Positions 22,656 through 34,522 of a stretch of DNA of 64,000 bases are shown piece after piece. This stretch comes from Macrocystis pyrifera. Its lineage: Eukaryota > Sar > Phaeophyceae > Laminariales > Laminariaceae. The translations under genes were made by a program, and so were the position numbers. Every line of letters begins with the position of its first letter. Within the stretch, counting starts at the first letter, position 1. Below the pieces are notes generated by a model that worked only from the letters and a program-made list of their open reading frames with translations, ran no database searches and was not told the DNA's origin. The stretch covers positions 5,731,501-5,795,500 of the forward strand of contig JASSKH010000023.1 in the NCBI GenBank assembly GCA_031763025.1, given 5' to 3'.

Positions 22656-22940
22656 TCTTTCTAGGACCCTTCAGAACAACCCGCAACTTGAACACGTGTG
22701 CCTCACTCGAGAACCCTCCAGAACAAGCCCCAAACAACCTCGCGTGAAAATCATTCGAGAACCCTCCGGAAGAAGCTGCAAACAACCATGTTTCATTCGA
22801 GGACCGTTCTCCAGAACGGCCTGAAAACGAACACGTTTCTTTCGAGGACCCTTCTTCAGAACAAACCACAAACAAACCTGTTCTCTTCTATATTGTTCTA
22901 TTCGAGGACCCTTCTTCAGAACAAACCGCAAAAAAAAAAA
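22656..22940. repeat. ~58-bp tandem array
   Basis: Five to six units with core ttcgaggacccttcttcaga followed by acaaaccacaaacaaacc; the last two are most alike. Open on both strands without conserved frame. Confidence 0.85.
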
Positions 22941-23161
22941 AAATACAAAACGCGTTTCGTTCTGCCGAAAGGAAGACGACTATGTACACAGCAGCAGCAG
23001 CAGCAGCAGTAGAATATCCTACAACAGACGGTGCGTGGGCTCGGCTTCACACGGGATTCCTAAGAGCGCGTTTGGCGGAATGAGCTACAGAGACGGCCGC
23101 GAAAGAAAAGATACAACAGCACAGCAGTAGAAAGGGTACTACTGCTACTATACTACTACTA

Positions 23162-23266
23162 TTACGGGGGTCCATGGTTAATAGGACTTATGGTATACAT
23201 AAAAGTCTATACACTTACCTACTTTTACTAACAATATTTGGTCCTATTTACTATGGTCCCCCGTAA
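23162..23266 (-). mobile_element. TA-MITE copy
   Basis: Complete 105-bp element with ttacgggggtccatggttaa and matching right end, flanked by TA on both sides. Confidence 0.95.
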
Positions 23267-23620
23267 TACTGCTGCTGTATACCCGGTACATACAGCAGCA
23301 GTAGTATTCGAAAAGCCCATTCCCCGCGTCAAAAAAAAGCCAAGGTTGTAAGCATTATTATTATCATCGTCACACACACGTCGTACGTACTGGTATATAC
23401 ATACTCGTAAGTTTCTAGCCCTTTCTCGATCTTGGTACCCCTTCCTTCGTACCTGGTCTGGTACTCGTGGTCTCCCGTGATTACATCCAATGTTCTAATA
23501 GAAGTGATGGTATTAGTAGACATGAATGACCCCCGTAGTGCGTACTGCACCCACCCGCGTTTTTCGAGACAGATAACTCAAAAGTACGCAGTGGGCATCT
23601 CGTAACAGAAAATATTGAGC

Positions 23621-24117
23621 CTAAGAGTAAGTGGCGTCGTCGCACTTTTGTTTTCGACTCTTTCTTTTGTTGCCGTTGAATCCCCATATAGGGGCTTTAA
23701 TAGCGTGATTGAGTTGGGAGCATGGCGGGTGGACTATAGTAGTTACTGTACCATCATGCTCCGCTGAGCGCATTTTTTTTACGTATTTTCCTGTCGCTCG
23801 TGCAAGTCCTTGCACTGTAGTCCAGACAAAGAAAAATGTTTTTCGTCCGCTGCACAGGTAGCCGGGACCCAATCAACGTAGACGTAAAAGAAAATTAGTC
23901 GAGACATTGAACAGTGTAAGCACATCATCAGGCGTACCGGATCGGGAGATTGTCGGCACCTTGCAGCAGCGTTCAGTGTCTCCACAACGAGTTTTTTACC
24001 CCCACGCTGTGTGCCAGCCAGGGGGGGCGGGTCCCGGCCACCTGCCTGTGTGAGCCAGTCCCTAAACGGCTCCGACAGCTGCTGCTTCGTGGGTGGTAGA
24101 CGATATGCTGCGCGCAA
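23621..24117 (-). other. unexplained minus-strand open stretch
   Basis: Two overlapping minus-strand frames (about 110 and 80 codons) with protein-like composition, for example DPPPLAGTQRGGKKLVVETL and AIKAPIWGFNGNKRKSRKQK. They could be one frameshifted gene or a decayed transposase. No catalytic motif is recognised. Confidence 0.2.
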
Positions 24118-24279
24118 TCGTCATTCATTTAGGCTACATCAGCACGTTTCCTCTCCGAAGCAAAAAGTCCCAAATAGCGGGTTAACGGTAGTAACAAAAC
24201 ACTCCAAAACACACAGCAATCAACCGTGTGAGCCGTGTCGGCTTATTACAAACATTGGCCCGGTCTCGATGAAACGGTT

Positions 24280-24735
24280 GAAATGTGCTCCGTTTGACTC
24301 TTAAAACCCTAAAACCCGTTGGGCCTCTGGTAAAGGGTTATCCGATCGCCCCCTGGAACGGACCGGATGTACGGGTCGACGTGCCACCAACACGCGGTTC
24401 CAATTTTTGGGGGAACCAGAATAATTTTTTTTTTTTTTTTTTTCAGATTCTTGACATGAGGAAATCCACTTTTCTTTAAGAAGCGATTTCGTGGTGGACG
24501 CGAGATTCGAACTGAAGACCAACGACCCACGTCCTGCCGTCGTCGCCATATGTTAAAGGTCTTAGTCCGTTGGACTGTTGGTGAAAGGTTAACCGATCGC
24601 CTACGCAGTCTCAAACACTATCTCAACGGCCCATGTACTGCCGACGACGCCATATGTCAATATATTTGTCCGTTGGGCTACTGGCAAAAGCTTAACCGAT
24701 CGCCTACCCAATCTAAGCGTTATAACACTAGTCCC
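24280..24735 (-). mobile_element. tRNA-like SINE remnant with tandem ~90-bp units
   Basis: On the minus strand tccaacggactaag (A-box-like) is followed by agttcgaatctcgcgtccac (B box GTTCGAATC). On the plus strand the block ccgttgg.ct..tgg.aaag..taaccgatcgcct recurs at about 24315, 24567 and 24675. Confidence 0.5.
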
Positions 24736-25194
24736 AGAAACCCGCCTTACCCCCGCTCGCCCCGGGGGGAAAAAATTTCCCCGAGCTAACGACCGAAACA
24801 AAGACAACTTTGGAGCATTACCTTCTATATAGGGGGGGGGGGGGGGTGGTGCCTTGTTGTCTGAGCTGCTCATACTCACATGGGGAGCTCGAAAAAAATC
24901 TCGCCCGAAACGTGATCTCGAACAAAATGCGTTCGCTCGACCCGAGCAAAGACCCTATGACCCCTATCGCGCGGGGAAGTGGGTGACTCCGAGATGACGA
25001 CCAAAACCATAGTTGGTAACTTTGGTGATATCAACCAATTGAACCATCTACGAACGAGGCGGTGTGAGCACCCAGAGGTATACGGATAGGACAGTGTTTT
25101 TGCGCCCGCGCGTCTTGCGATGATTCCTCCTTGCACTCCAACAAACTTACAACTCGGACAGCAATCTCCATCACCCCCTCCCCCCCCCCCCCCT

Positions 25195-25781
25195 GCATTA
25201 TATACCTCTGGTATATATATATATATACGTTGGGTTGGCGTCGGTTGGCGACGACGCTGTAGAACACGCTTCTCACTGCGTGAGCTAGACAACCAGGGTG
25301 CCGCTCATGTTTTTTTTTTTTTTTTTTTTTTTACCGCGGCTGGCGGTCGACTTTGATCATTTTTGTGCGGGGAGAACCTCTACTCCGCATAAGGGAGATG
25401 GTCGTATCACGTACGAAGTGTGTATATGGTAAGACGCCCACGAGGCAGTTACATAGTAAAAATAAAACCCATTGCTGCCTCTGGAAGTGGCCACACCAGA
25501 AATTAAATCAATCCATTTGATGCTGTCATCCATACGCAAGAAAATCCGCCTCTGAAGCGGTTCATAGTAGGGGTAAGCTCACCCTTTATGCGACTCGCCG
25601 GACACCTCACGGCGCTTCGCGCTTGATGCAAGCAATGTCTGCCTCGTCGGTGAAAACTCGACATGCCCCGTCCCGGCATTGTAGGGATGCGAGGGTCTAT
25701 GGTCATACGACTACGGCCATGCGTGAGATCGAGTACATCTCTCCTATCGAGTACACCCCCCCCCCCCCCCCCCCCCCCCCC
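25195..25781 (+). mobile_element. full-length ~560-bp poly(C) non-autonomous element
   Basis: Begins after a C run with tgcattatata and (ta)n, then ttgggttggcgtcggttggc, an internal T run (25311-25332), the block tctggaagtggccacacc, and ends ggtcatacgactacggccat ... gagtacac followed by about 26 C. Alignable end to end with 33660-34204 and 38539-39112. No coding capacity common to all three. Confidence 0.9.
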
Positions 25782-25789
25782 GTGCCGAA

Positions 25790-28700
25790 CAAGGAAGTAA
25801 GCGCGACCTAGACATAGTGGGGATTCAAGAGTCGTGGGAGCAAGAGGGGGGGGAGATGGGGTGCAAGGTTGGAGAGTATGCATGGATAGGGAAAAAGAGG
25901 AAGGGACAGAATATCAAGAATAGGGGGGCGGGGGGCGTGGGGTTCCTAGTCAAAGAATACCGTTAAAGTTCCTTGAGCACAACGAGACGAAGGCGTTGAA
26001 CGACAGAGTAGGAAAGGCAGGACCAGAATGGACTAGACAGCGCATAAAAAAAGGGAGAAAGCTCTATCCTTGACTTTATAGTTGTAGAAAATGAAAGTGG
26101 TAAGGACACAGAACTACATGTATGCGCAGCGGACGTAGGAACTACGGATCGCTGTCTAATATAGACAGTCAGCAGACAAGACTCATCTAACATAGAAGAG
26201 GTAGGAAATTGCACAGATGGAGAATAGATAAACTAGACGTAAAAGAGAAACGGGAAGAGTTCCAAGAAGAGACGGCCCAAAACGCAGAGCGTTTTTCCGA
26301 GCTATTGGAAATAATAGGTACAACAAGGAATGATATAGAGAGGGAAGATGGAGGAGCTATTACGGGGGTACATAGTTAGTAGGACCTATGGTATGCATAA
26401 AAATATATATATTTACCTATTTTTACTAACAAAATTTGGTCCCGTTAACTATGGACCCCCGTAATAGGATAATACAAGAATGGAAGCAGTTGGTCAAGAC
26501 CACAGCAGGTAAAGCAATAGGGGAGAAGTTGACAGTATGCAACAGAGCAGTAAAACGGTGGGATGAGGAGTGAAAGAGGCTATAAGAGTAAGGAGAAAGG
26601 CACACGCAAGGTATACATCGAGTAAAACTACGACAGGATGGGAGGAATATGCTATAGCTAGAAAGAAAGTAAAAGAGATGGTAGAGAAAAAGAAGAAAGG
26701 CATATGGAAAGACGTAGTAAATAAAACGAATGAAGACTTTGAGGGCGGGATGAAGCAGATGCGGGTAGGGATAAAAGAGATGCTCGGCAGACAAGCAGGA
26801 GAGGCAGACACGGGAATAGCTACCTTAGGAGCACAGAACGGTAAAATGGATAGCAGTTCGAAGGGCAAAAGAGAAGTGCTACAGTAGTAGAGCACTACCG
26901 TAAGCTAGGAACACCCACAGCGAACGAAGCTTTCGACGCAGAATTCGAGAAGGAAATCAACCCGTGGGCAGAGGCGAACGTAGATGCATCAGAAAAGGAA
27001 GACAGTGGTTCGAAAGGTTACAGAGAGAGTTCACAAGGGAAGAAGTAAGGAAGTGTGTAGCTAAACTTAAAAATAGAAAGGCAGCAGGGGCAGACCAAAT
27101 AGTGAATGAATTTAAGAAGTACGGGGGAGAAGGAATGCTTACCATGATGGTTATGTTGTATAACTGGATATGGAAAAACGAGTACGCACTTCGGAAGTGG
27201 AGAGAAGGAGTTATTCAAGAAAGGAGACAAGGCTGATCCGGGGAACTATAGAGGGACAACGCTATACCATGCACAGTAGGCAAAACATTTTGTATGATTT
27301 TGAACGATAGAATGGGAACGATGATGGAGAAGGAAGCCAAAATAAGCGAAGGGCAAGCAGGGTTTAGGCCAAACCGTAGGTGCGTAGACCATGTGTACAC
27401 CTTAGGCAAGATAATCCAAGGTAGGAAGGACGCGGGACTAACAACGTGCTGTTTCTTTCTAGATGTGCAGAAAGCCTACGACACAGTATGGAGAAATGGA
27501 CTGTGGAAAAAAACTGTGGGAAATAGGAATCAGAGGAAAGATGTGGAGAATGATGAAAAAGATGACGGAATGTGCGAGAAGTGCTGCGATGCTGGACGGG
27601 GAAATATCGAAGTATATTGATATTTTTCAAGGAGTTGCACAGGGATGTACGTTGTCACCTAACCTATTCAAGATATATATATTCACGACCTGATAGTAGC
27701 AGTCGAAGCTGCATGGCAGGGAGTCACGGTAGGGGAAGATACGGTGTCGGGATTGATGTTTGCGGATGGCTTCGTGGAGATATCAGAAACACCCGAAGGA
27801 TTGCAGAAACAAATAGAGAAGGCGCTAGAATACACTGGGAATGGAGGGCGACGGCGAACGTCAAGAAATGCGCAGTAGTTGTTTGTAACGAAGATAAGGT
27901 GAACCCGGTAATTTTCAGTTGGAAGTGTGAGAAGATGAATTGCCGATGGTAGACCAGTATACGCACCTTGGCGTAGAGATCTCAAAAGACTGCTCTTGGG
28001 ATACACATATAGCAAAAGTAGTAGAAAAGGGAAAAACACACGTAGGCAAGATGGGTGCGATCCTAACAGACTCGCACCTTGACACTAGGATTAAGAGATG
28101 TATCCTGATGAATGTGATAGTATCAAAGCTAGAATATGCAGAAGTATGGGAAGGGAACGCGAAACTCGTAAAACATCGGAAACAGTGCAGATGACAGCAG
28201 CTAAAAAAATCCTGAAATGCTCACGTACGACTAGTAATACAGAGCAGAACTGGGAATGCACCCACTCAAGACAAAATAGAGATATGCGAAAGTTGAAACG
28301 GCAATATAAAGTAAGGAACGTGCCAAAAAAGAGGTTGCCAGCCACAGTTGATAGAGCTGTATGGGAGAAAGTAACAAAAGGGCGAGCTGGAGAAAGGTGG
28401 GATGGCTTAGCTGAGAAAGTATGTAAGGATATAGGAGGAAACCAAGAGGTGATGTCCGCCGGGAAGTTTGGGATGTGCAAGGCAGAAGTAGAAGAAAGGA
28501 TAGAAACAAGGGAAACGCTAGCGTTAAGAAACAAGGTGGAATCGGAAGAACACTTAGAGCTTACGGGGGGTTGAGGGAAGGAATAGGAATGAAAACGTAT
28601 TTACACGGACTTCGCGAAAACGCTGAAACTGCGATTTCGTGTAGGTGACCTGGACCTGCCAGAAAGAAGAAAGAGGTACACCAGTAGCCGGGAGGAGGAG

Positions 28701-29078
28701 GAAGTAGATGCACAAATGTGCCCGTGTGGCAAACCAAGAGTAGAACTCACTTACTGTAGTAGGAGAATGTGAAATGTACAAGGAGGAACGGGATGTGCTA
28801 GAAGAAAAGACGAGGGAATTTGACGAATGTGACATGGAGGAGTTTGATACAATGAATAGCAGCGAGAAAACGATCGCTATCCTAGGAGATAGATGGTGGC
28901 CACAGGAGGCCAAGCAGGAAGGGGATAAGATTAGCAAAAAGTATCTATGTAATATATGGAAACAACGTAATGAGCGCCCAAACGTTGGAGGTGTCTCTAT
29001 TAGGAGTAGGAACGGTGCTCCGTCTCGAAAGGGATGCGTGGTCAATGGTCAAATGACGAAGGCAAGCTACAAACGAGT

Positions 29079-29110
<32 letters not shown>
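25790..29110 (+). mobile_element. non-LTR retrotransposon copy A, degenerate
   Basis: Starts in an APE endonuclease (DLDIVGIQESWE, then GGVGFLVKEY near 25930), with much of the endonuclease core deleted before LDFIVVEN (about 26070). A long basic linker follows, then reverse transcriptase (FLDVQKAYDTVW near 27455, LMFADGF near 27758 where the other copy has MFADDF), a CPCG..  knuckle (28718) and the GCVVNG tail into poly(C) (29080-29110). Multiple frameshifts, a MITE insertion at 26360, and a G-for-D change in the catalytic FADD box show it is dead. Family: APE-type LINE with C-terminal CCHC motif. Confidence 0.93.
26360..26464 (-). mobile_element. TA-MITE nested in retrotransposon copy A
   Basis: Retrotransposon copy B has the uninterrupted site gcaggagctaggataat; copy A has gagcta-MITE-taggataat. 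Target duplication is therefore exactly TA and the ends are TTACGGGGG..CCCCCGTAA. Confidence 0.97.
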
Positions 29111-29111
<1 letters not shown>

Positions 29112-32092
29112 TATGCATACAAAAGGGAGAAAGCTCTAACCTTGACTTTATAGTAGTAGAAAATGGAAGTGGTAAGGAAACGGAACTGCATGTATGCGCA
29201 GCGGACATAGGAACTACGGATCACTGTCTAATATGGACAGACAGTCAACAGACGAGAGTTATCAACATAGAAGAGGTAGGAAATTGCACAGATAGATAAA
29301 TTAAAAGAGAAACGGGAAGAGCTCCAAGAAGAGATGGCCAAAAATGCAGAGAAATTTTCCGAGCTGTTGGAAAGAATAGGTACAACAAGGAACGATATAG
29401 AAAGGGATGATGCAGGAGCTAGGATAATAGAAGGATGGGAGCAGTTGGTCAAGACCACAGCAAGTAAAGTAATAGGGAAGAAGTTGATAGTATGCAACAG
29501 AGCGGTAAAATGGTGGGATGAAGAAGTGAAAGAGGCTATAAGAGCAAGGAGAAAGGCACACGCAAGGCATACATCGAGTAAAACTTCGACAGGGTGGGAG
29601 GAGTATGCTATAGCTAGAAAGAAAGTAAAAGAGATGGTAGAGAAGAAGAAGAAAGGGATATGGAAAGACGTAGTAAATAAAACAAATGAAGACTTTGAGG
29701 GCGGGATGAAGCAGATGTGGGTAGGGATAAAAGGGATACTTGGCAGACAAGCAGGAGAGGCAGACACGGATATAGCTACTCTAAGAGCACAGAACGGTAA
29801 AATGGTTAGTAGTTCGAAGGGGAAAAGGGAGGTACTAGTAGAGCATTACCGAAAGCTAGGAACACCCACAGCCAACGAAACGTTCGATGCAGAATTCGAG
29901 AAGGAAATCAACGCGTGGGCAGAGGCGAACGTAGATACCTCAGAAAGGGAAGACAGTGGTTCGGGAGGGTTACAAAGAGAGTTCACAAGGGAAGAGGTAA
30001 AGAAGTGTGTAGCTAAACTTAAGAATAGAAAGGCAGCAGGGGCAGACCAAATAGTGAATGAATTTATGAAGTACGGGGGAGAAGGAATGCGCACCATGAT
30101 GGTTATGTTGTATAACTGGATACGGAAAAAAAACGAGTACGCACCTAGGAGGTGGAGAGAAGGAGTAGTAGTAAATTTATTCAAGAAAGGAGATAAGGCT
30201 GACCCGGGGAACTATAGAGGGATAACGCTACTAAGCACAGTAGGCAAAACATTTTGTAAGATTTTGAACGATAGAATGGGAACGATGATGGAGAAGGAAG
30301 ACAAAATAAGCGAAGGACAAGCAGGGTTTAGGCTAAACCGTAGCTGCGTAGACCATGTGTACACCTTAGGTAAGATTATTCAAGGTAGGAAGGACGCGGG
30401 ACTAACAACGTACTGTTTCTTTCTAGATGTGCAGAAAGCCTACGACACAGTATGGAGAAATGGATTGTGGAAAAAACTGTGGGAAATAGGAATCAGAGGA
30501 AAGATGTGGAGAATGATGAAAAAGATGACGGAATGTGCGAGAAGTGCTGTGATGCTGGACGGGCAAATATCGAAGTATGGTGATATTTTACAAGGTGTTG
30601 CACAGGGATGTACGTTGTCACCTGACTTATTCAAGATATGTATTAACGACCTAATAGTAGCAGTCGAGGCAGCAAGGCAGGGAGGGAGTCACGGTAGGGG
30701 AAGATACGGTATCGGGATTGATGTTTGCGGATGACTTCGTGGGGATATCAGAAACACCCGAAGGATTGCAGAAACAAATAGAGAAGGCGCTAGAATACAC
30801 CAGGAAATGGAGGGTGACGGCGAACGTCAAGAAATGCGCAGTAGTTGTTTGCAACGAATATAAGGTAAACCCGGTAAATTTCAGTTGGAAGTGGGGAGAA
30901 GATGAATTGCCGATCGTAGACCAGTATACATACCTTGGCGTAGAGATCTCGAAAGACTGCTCTTGGGATACACATATTGCAAAAGTAATAGGAAAGGGTA
31001 AGGCACAAGTAGGCAAGATGGATGCGATCCTAACAGACCCGAACCTTGACACTAGGATTAAGAGATGTATCTTGATGAATGTGATAGTACCAAAGCTAGA
31101 ATATGCAGGAGAAGTATGGGAAGGGAACGCGAAACTCGTAAAACAGTTGGAAACAGTACAAATGACAGCAGCTAAAAAAAATCCTAAGATGCTCAAGTAC
31201 GACTAGTAATACAGTATTAAGAGCAGAACTGGGAATGCGCCCACTCAAGACAAATAGAGACATGAGAAAGTTGAACTGGCAGTATAAAGTAAGGAACATG
31301 CCAAAAAAGAGGTCGCCAGCCATAGTTGATAGAGCTGTATCGGAGAAAGTATCAAAAGGACGAGCTGGAATAAGGTGGGATGGCGTAGTTGAGAAAGTAT
31401 GGAAGGATCTAGGGGGAAACCAAGTAGAGATGATGTCCGCCGGGAAGTTTGGGAGGTACAAGGCAGAAGTAGAAGAAAGGATAGAAACAAGGGAAAGGCT
31501 AGCGCTAAGAAACAAGGTGGAATCGGAAAAACACTTAGAGATATACGGGGGATTGAGGGAAGGAATAGGAATGAAAACGTATTTGCATGGCCCAATGGAC
31601 TTCGCGAAAACGCTGAAACTGTGCTTTCGTGTAGGGGACCTGGACCTGCCAGAAAGAAGAAAGAGGTACACCAGTAGCCGGGAAGAGGAGGAAGTAGACG
31701 CACAAATGTGCCCGTGTGGCAAAGCAATAGAGAGTAGAACTCACATAGTAGGAGAATGTGAAATATACAAGGAGGAACGGGATGTGTTAGAAGAGGAGAT
31801 GAGGAAAATAGACGAATGTGACATGGAGGAGTTTGATACAATGAATAGCAGCGAGAAAACGATCGCTATCCTAGGAGATAGATGGTGGCCACAGGAGGCC
31901 AAACAGGAAGGGGATAAGATTAGCAAAAAGTTTCTATGTAATATATGGAAACAACGTAATGAGCGCCCAATTGTTGGAGGTGTCTCTATTAGGAGTAGGA
32001 ACGGTGCTCCGTCTCGAAAGGGATGCGTGGTCAATGGCCAAACGACTAAGGCAAGCAACAAACGAGTACCCCCCCCCCCCCCCCCCCCCCCC
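29111..32092 (+). mobile_element. non-LTR retrotransposon copy B, 5'-truncated, head-to-tail with copy A
   Basis: Begins directly after the C run of copy A, near the end of the endonuclease domain (ELHVCAADIGTTDHCLIW), and ends in its own C run (32070-32092). Close to copy A throughout but with fewer lesions; see the reading frame entry. Confidence 0.95.
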
Positions 32093-32167
32093 ACGCGTCC
32101 CCCAATCCTATATTCCAAAACCTCATCCACAGGAAATTCTTCCGCGTACAGTACACACAAGACATAA
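29334..32167 (+). pseudogene. LINE ORF2-like reverse transcriptase, broken by two frameshifts
   Basis: Open from 29334 to 30734, 30718 to 31206 and 31235 to 32167. Order: coiled basic linker (KKVKEMVEKKKKGIWKDVVN), RT fingers and palm (VVVNLFKKGDKADPGNYRGI near 30165, FLDVQKAYDTVW near 30420, GVAQGCTLSPDLF near 30595), MFADDF at 30721-30738 with both catalytic Asp, thumb region with VDQYTYLGVEI, C-terminal CCHC knuckle CPCGKAIESRTHIVGEC at 31709-31759. The first break is a 4-bp duplication (ggga, near 30680) and the second an eighth A in the run at 31174-31181; copy A lacks both. The frame has no stop before the tail: CGA stands where solitary tails have TGA, so translation would run into poly(C) as poly-Pro. 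Confidence 0.93.
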
Positions 32168-32419
32168 GAAGGGAGGAAAAACAAAACAAAACAAAACATG
32201 ACGCATAAAAAATAAAAAATAACGATATCATACGCGTACCTTCGTGCGGTACTCCTCGTGAAATACCAGGTAGCATTTTTAGAGTATCATGCTTACCAGG
32301 TGCATGGAATAACAGCAGTACACGGACACCGACTCACTAAAAAGTTGAGAAAAAAAAAACAACACCAAAGAACAAGAATGCACACATATCGGACAGATCA
32401 TCTACAGATAGATCATCTA

Positions 32420-32533
32420 TTACGGGGGTCCATAGTAAATAGGACCTACGGTACACACAAAACCTATACCAGGTATATTTTAATAGTTGTACTAACAAAA
32501 TTTGGTCCTATTTACTATTATGGTCCTCCGTAA
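32420..32533 (-). mobile_element. TA-MITE copy nested in a GATCT element
   Basis: Complete element. Its core carries a TACCAGGTA 9-mer (32467) not present in other copies. Confidence 0.93.
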
Positions 32534-32747
32534 TAGATCATCCACATAGAATATTCATGGTACACAGATTTCCTGACTTTTAATCATCTCTATATATTGC
32601 TCATGTCGCCGCATGGGAGCTAGACAAGACCTGCATGATCTGTACCAGAGGTGGAACGTATTTCCTGGGTTGGATCTGTACTGCCACAGGTCCTGCACAC
32701 GTATCACGATGGCAGGTCACTATGTAGCACTAACCACTTTAGTGCCG

Positions 32748-32825
32748 CACTTTACAGACGTACCAAGTTCACTCTAATTTCAAGTAAGTTGTGCCCAAAA
32801 CGGGAGTGCAGTCAAAAAGGGGTCA
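32748..32825. mobile_element. small cccgttttggg-family element, eroded
   Basis: Right half gtgcccaaaacgggagtgca with a poorly matching left arm. Confidence 0.45.
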
Positions 32826-33659
32826 ACAGATGATACAGATCGTGATCGGTCCGACCTGCCCAAGCATGCTAAGCAGCAGCCCAGCCTGAATTTCTTATTT
32901 GTGGAAAGGGAGCGCTGTCCTGAACTTGGAAAAAAAAAAAACAAGTAACAGTACAAACTCCCGGACTTATTCTTTTCCTGACGAAATCTCTCTTCGCATG
33001 TCTTCTTTTCTTGGCGAAACATCCGGACATTTTCTTGTTCGACCGACACAATCTTGACATTTCTTTTTATTATTTTCCTGACAAAATCTCGGGGAGACAC
33101 TTATTATTTTTCCTGATAAATATCTCAGACCTCCTGCCTTTTCTTGGTTCGTACAAGTGGTCGTTTTCTCAGGGAAAAAAAGGTGTCCTATATGCACCTC
33201 TCCGTCCGGAAGCACAAAGACCGCCTGAGCACTGATATTAACAGCCGAACGGCTCACATTCCCTGCCGGGGGTGGCGCTGTATTACTTCGTAGTGACACT
33301 CGCGTAAAAGTAGAAGCTATACAAATAAACCCACAAAAAAAAACTACTTTCCAAGAAGGGAAAGGTATTCTCCGCTGGCCACCACTCGAGGGACAGTCGG
33401 ATAAGCACTCCCCAGCTCTGATCTAGCCTGCGGTGGCGGTTGCAGGGAGGGGGGGGGGGACGGGACGACGGAGGGGGGAGACGGGGAGGGGGGGGGGGGG
33501 GGGGAGGGGAGTCACAAATTTGCCTCCGTCGATTCGAACCGACAAGAAAAAACAAAGGGCTGTGCTAGGCTGGGCTCTTCCTCTGGGATAAGGCGGGGCC
33601 GAATGGGTGCTTCCGAAGTCCCTTCCTTTCTGCCCCCCTCCTTACGTCCGCCCCCCCCC

Positions 33660-34204
33660 ATTATATATATATATATATTATATGGCTTGGGTTGGCGTCG
33701 GTTGGCAACGACACTGTAAAACATGCCGCTCACTACGTGAGCTAGACATCCAGGGTACCGTTTTTTTTTTTTTTTTTTTTTTTTTTGCGGTCGCCCACAG
33801 CTGGTCGTCGAGTTAGATCATTTGTGCGAGGGAAAGAACCTTTACTCAGCACAAGGGAATTGATCGTATCACGTCGTGTTCAAGGTAAGGCACCCAAGAG
33901 GCAGTTACATAGTAAACCCATTGCTGTCTCTGGAAGTGGCTACACCGGAAATTAAACTAACTCATTGAAGCTGTCATCCATATGCAAGTCCGCCTCACAA
34001 GCGGTTCTTAGTAGGATGCAGCTCACCCTTCATGCGACTCGCCGGACACCTCACGGCGCTTCGCGCTTGGTGCAAGCAATGTCTGCCTGGTCGGTGAAAA
34101 CCCGACATGATCCGTCCCGGCATTGTAGGGATGCGAGGGTCTATGGTCATACGACTACGGCCATGCATGAGATCGAGTACATCTCTCCTATCGAGTACAC
34201 CCCC
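33660..34204 (+). mobile_element. full-length ~560-bp poly(C) non-autonomous element
   Basis: Starts after a C run with attatata(ta)n, then gggttggcgtcggttggc, a T run (33761-33786), the gcgcttggtgcaagcaatgt block and gagtacaccccct. The terminal motif is duplicated (gagtacatctctcctatcgagtacac), as in the copy at 25195. Confidence 0.9.
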
Positions 34205-34245
34205 TCCTTACGTCCCCTCCTCCCTCGCTCCCTTCTCCCCCCCCC

Positions 34246-34376
34246 TCGCGCAATGAGCGCCCGGCTATGGGAGGTGTCTCTAATAGGAGTAGGAACGGTA
34301 CTCCGTCTCGAAAGGGATGTGTGGTCAATGGTCAAATGACTGGGGCAACCAACAAATGAGTACGCCCCCCCCCAAA
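34246..34376 (+). mobile_element. solitary poly(C) retrotransposon 3' tail
   Basis: Longer than most: begins at caatgagcgcccgg, includes ggtgtctctaataggagtag and the terminal caaatgagtacgcccc. It follows the previous element by about 40 bp. Confidence 0.92.

Positions 34377-34522
<146 letters not shown>

Larger units (their letters stand above)
32380..32850. repeat. GATCT-rich element split by a MITE
   Basis: ggacagatcatctacagata | MITE | gatcatccacatagaata, then gcatgatctgtaccagagg and tatttcctgggttggatctg. The MITE at 32420 interrupts a run of gatcat words. Confidence 0.65.
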
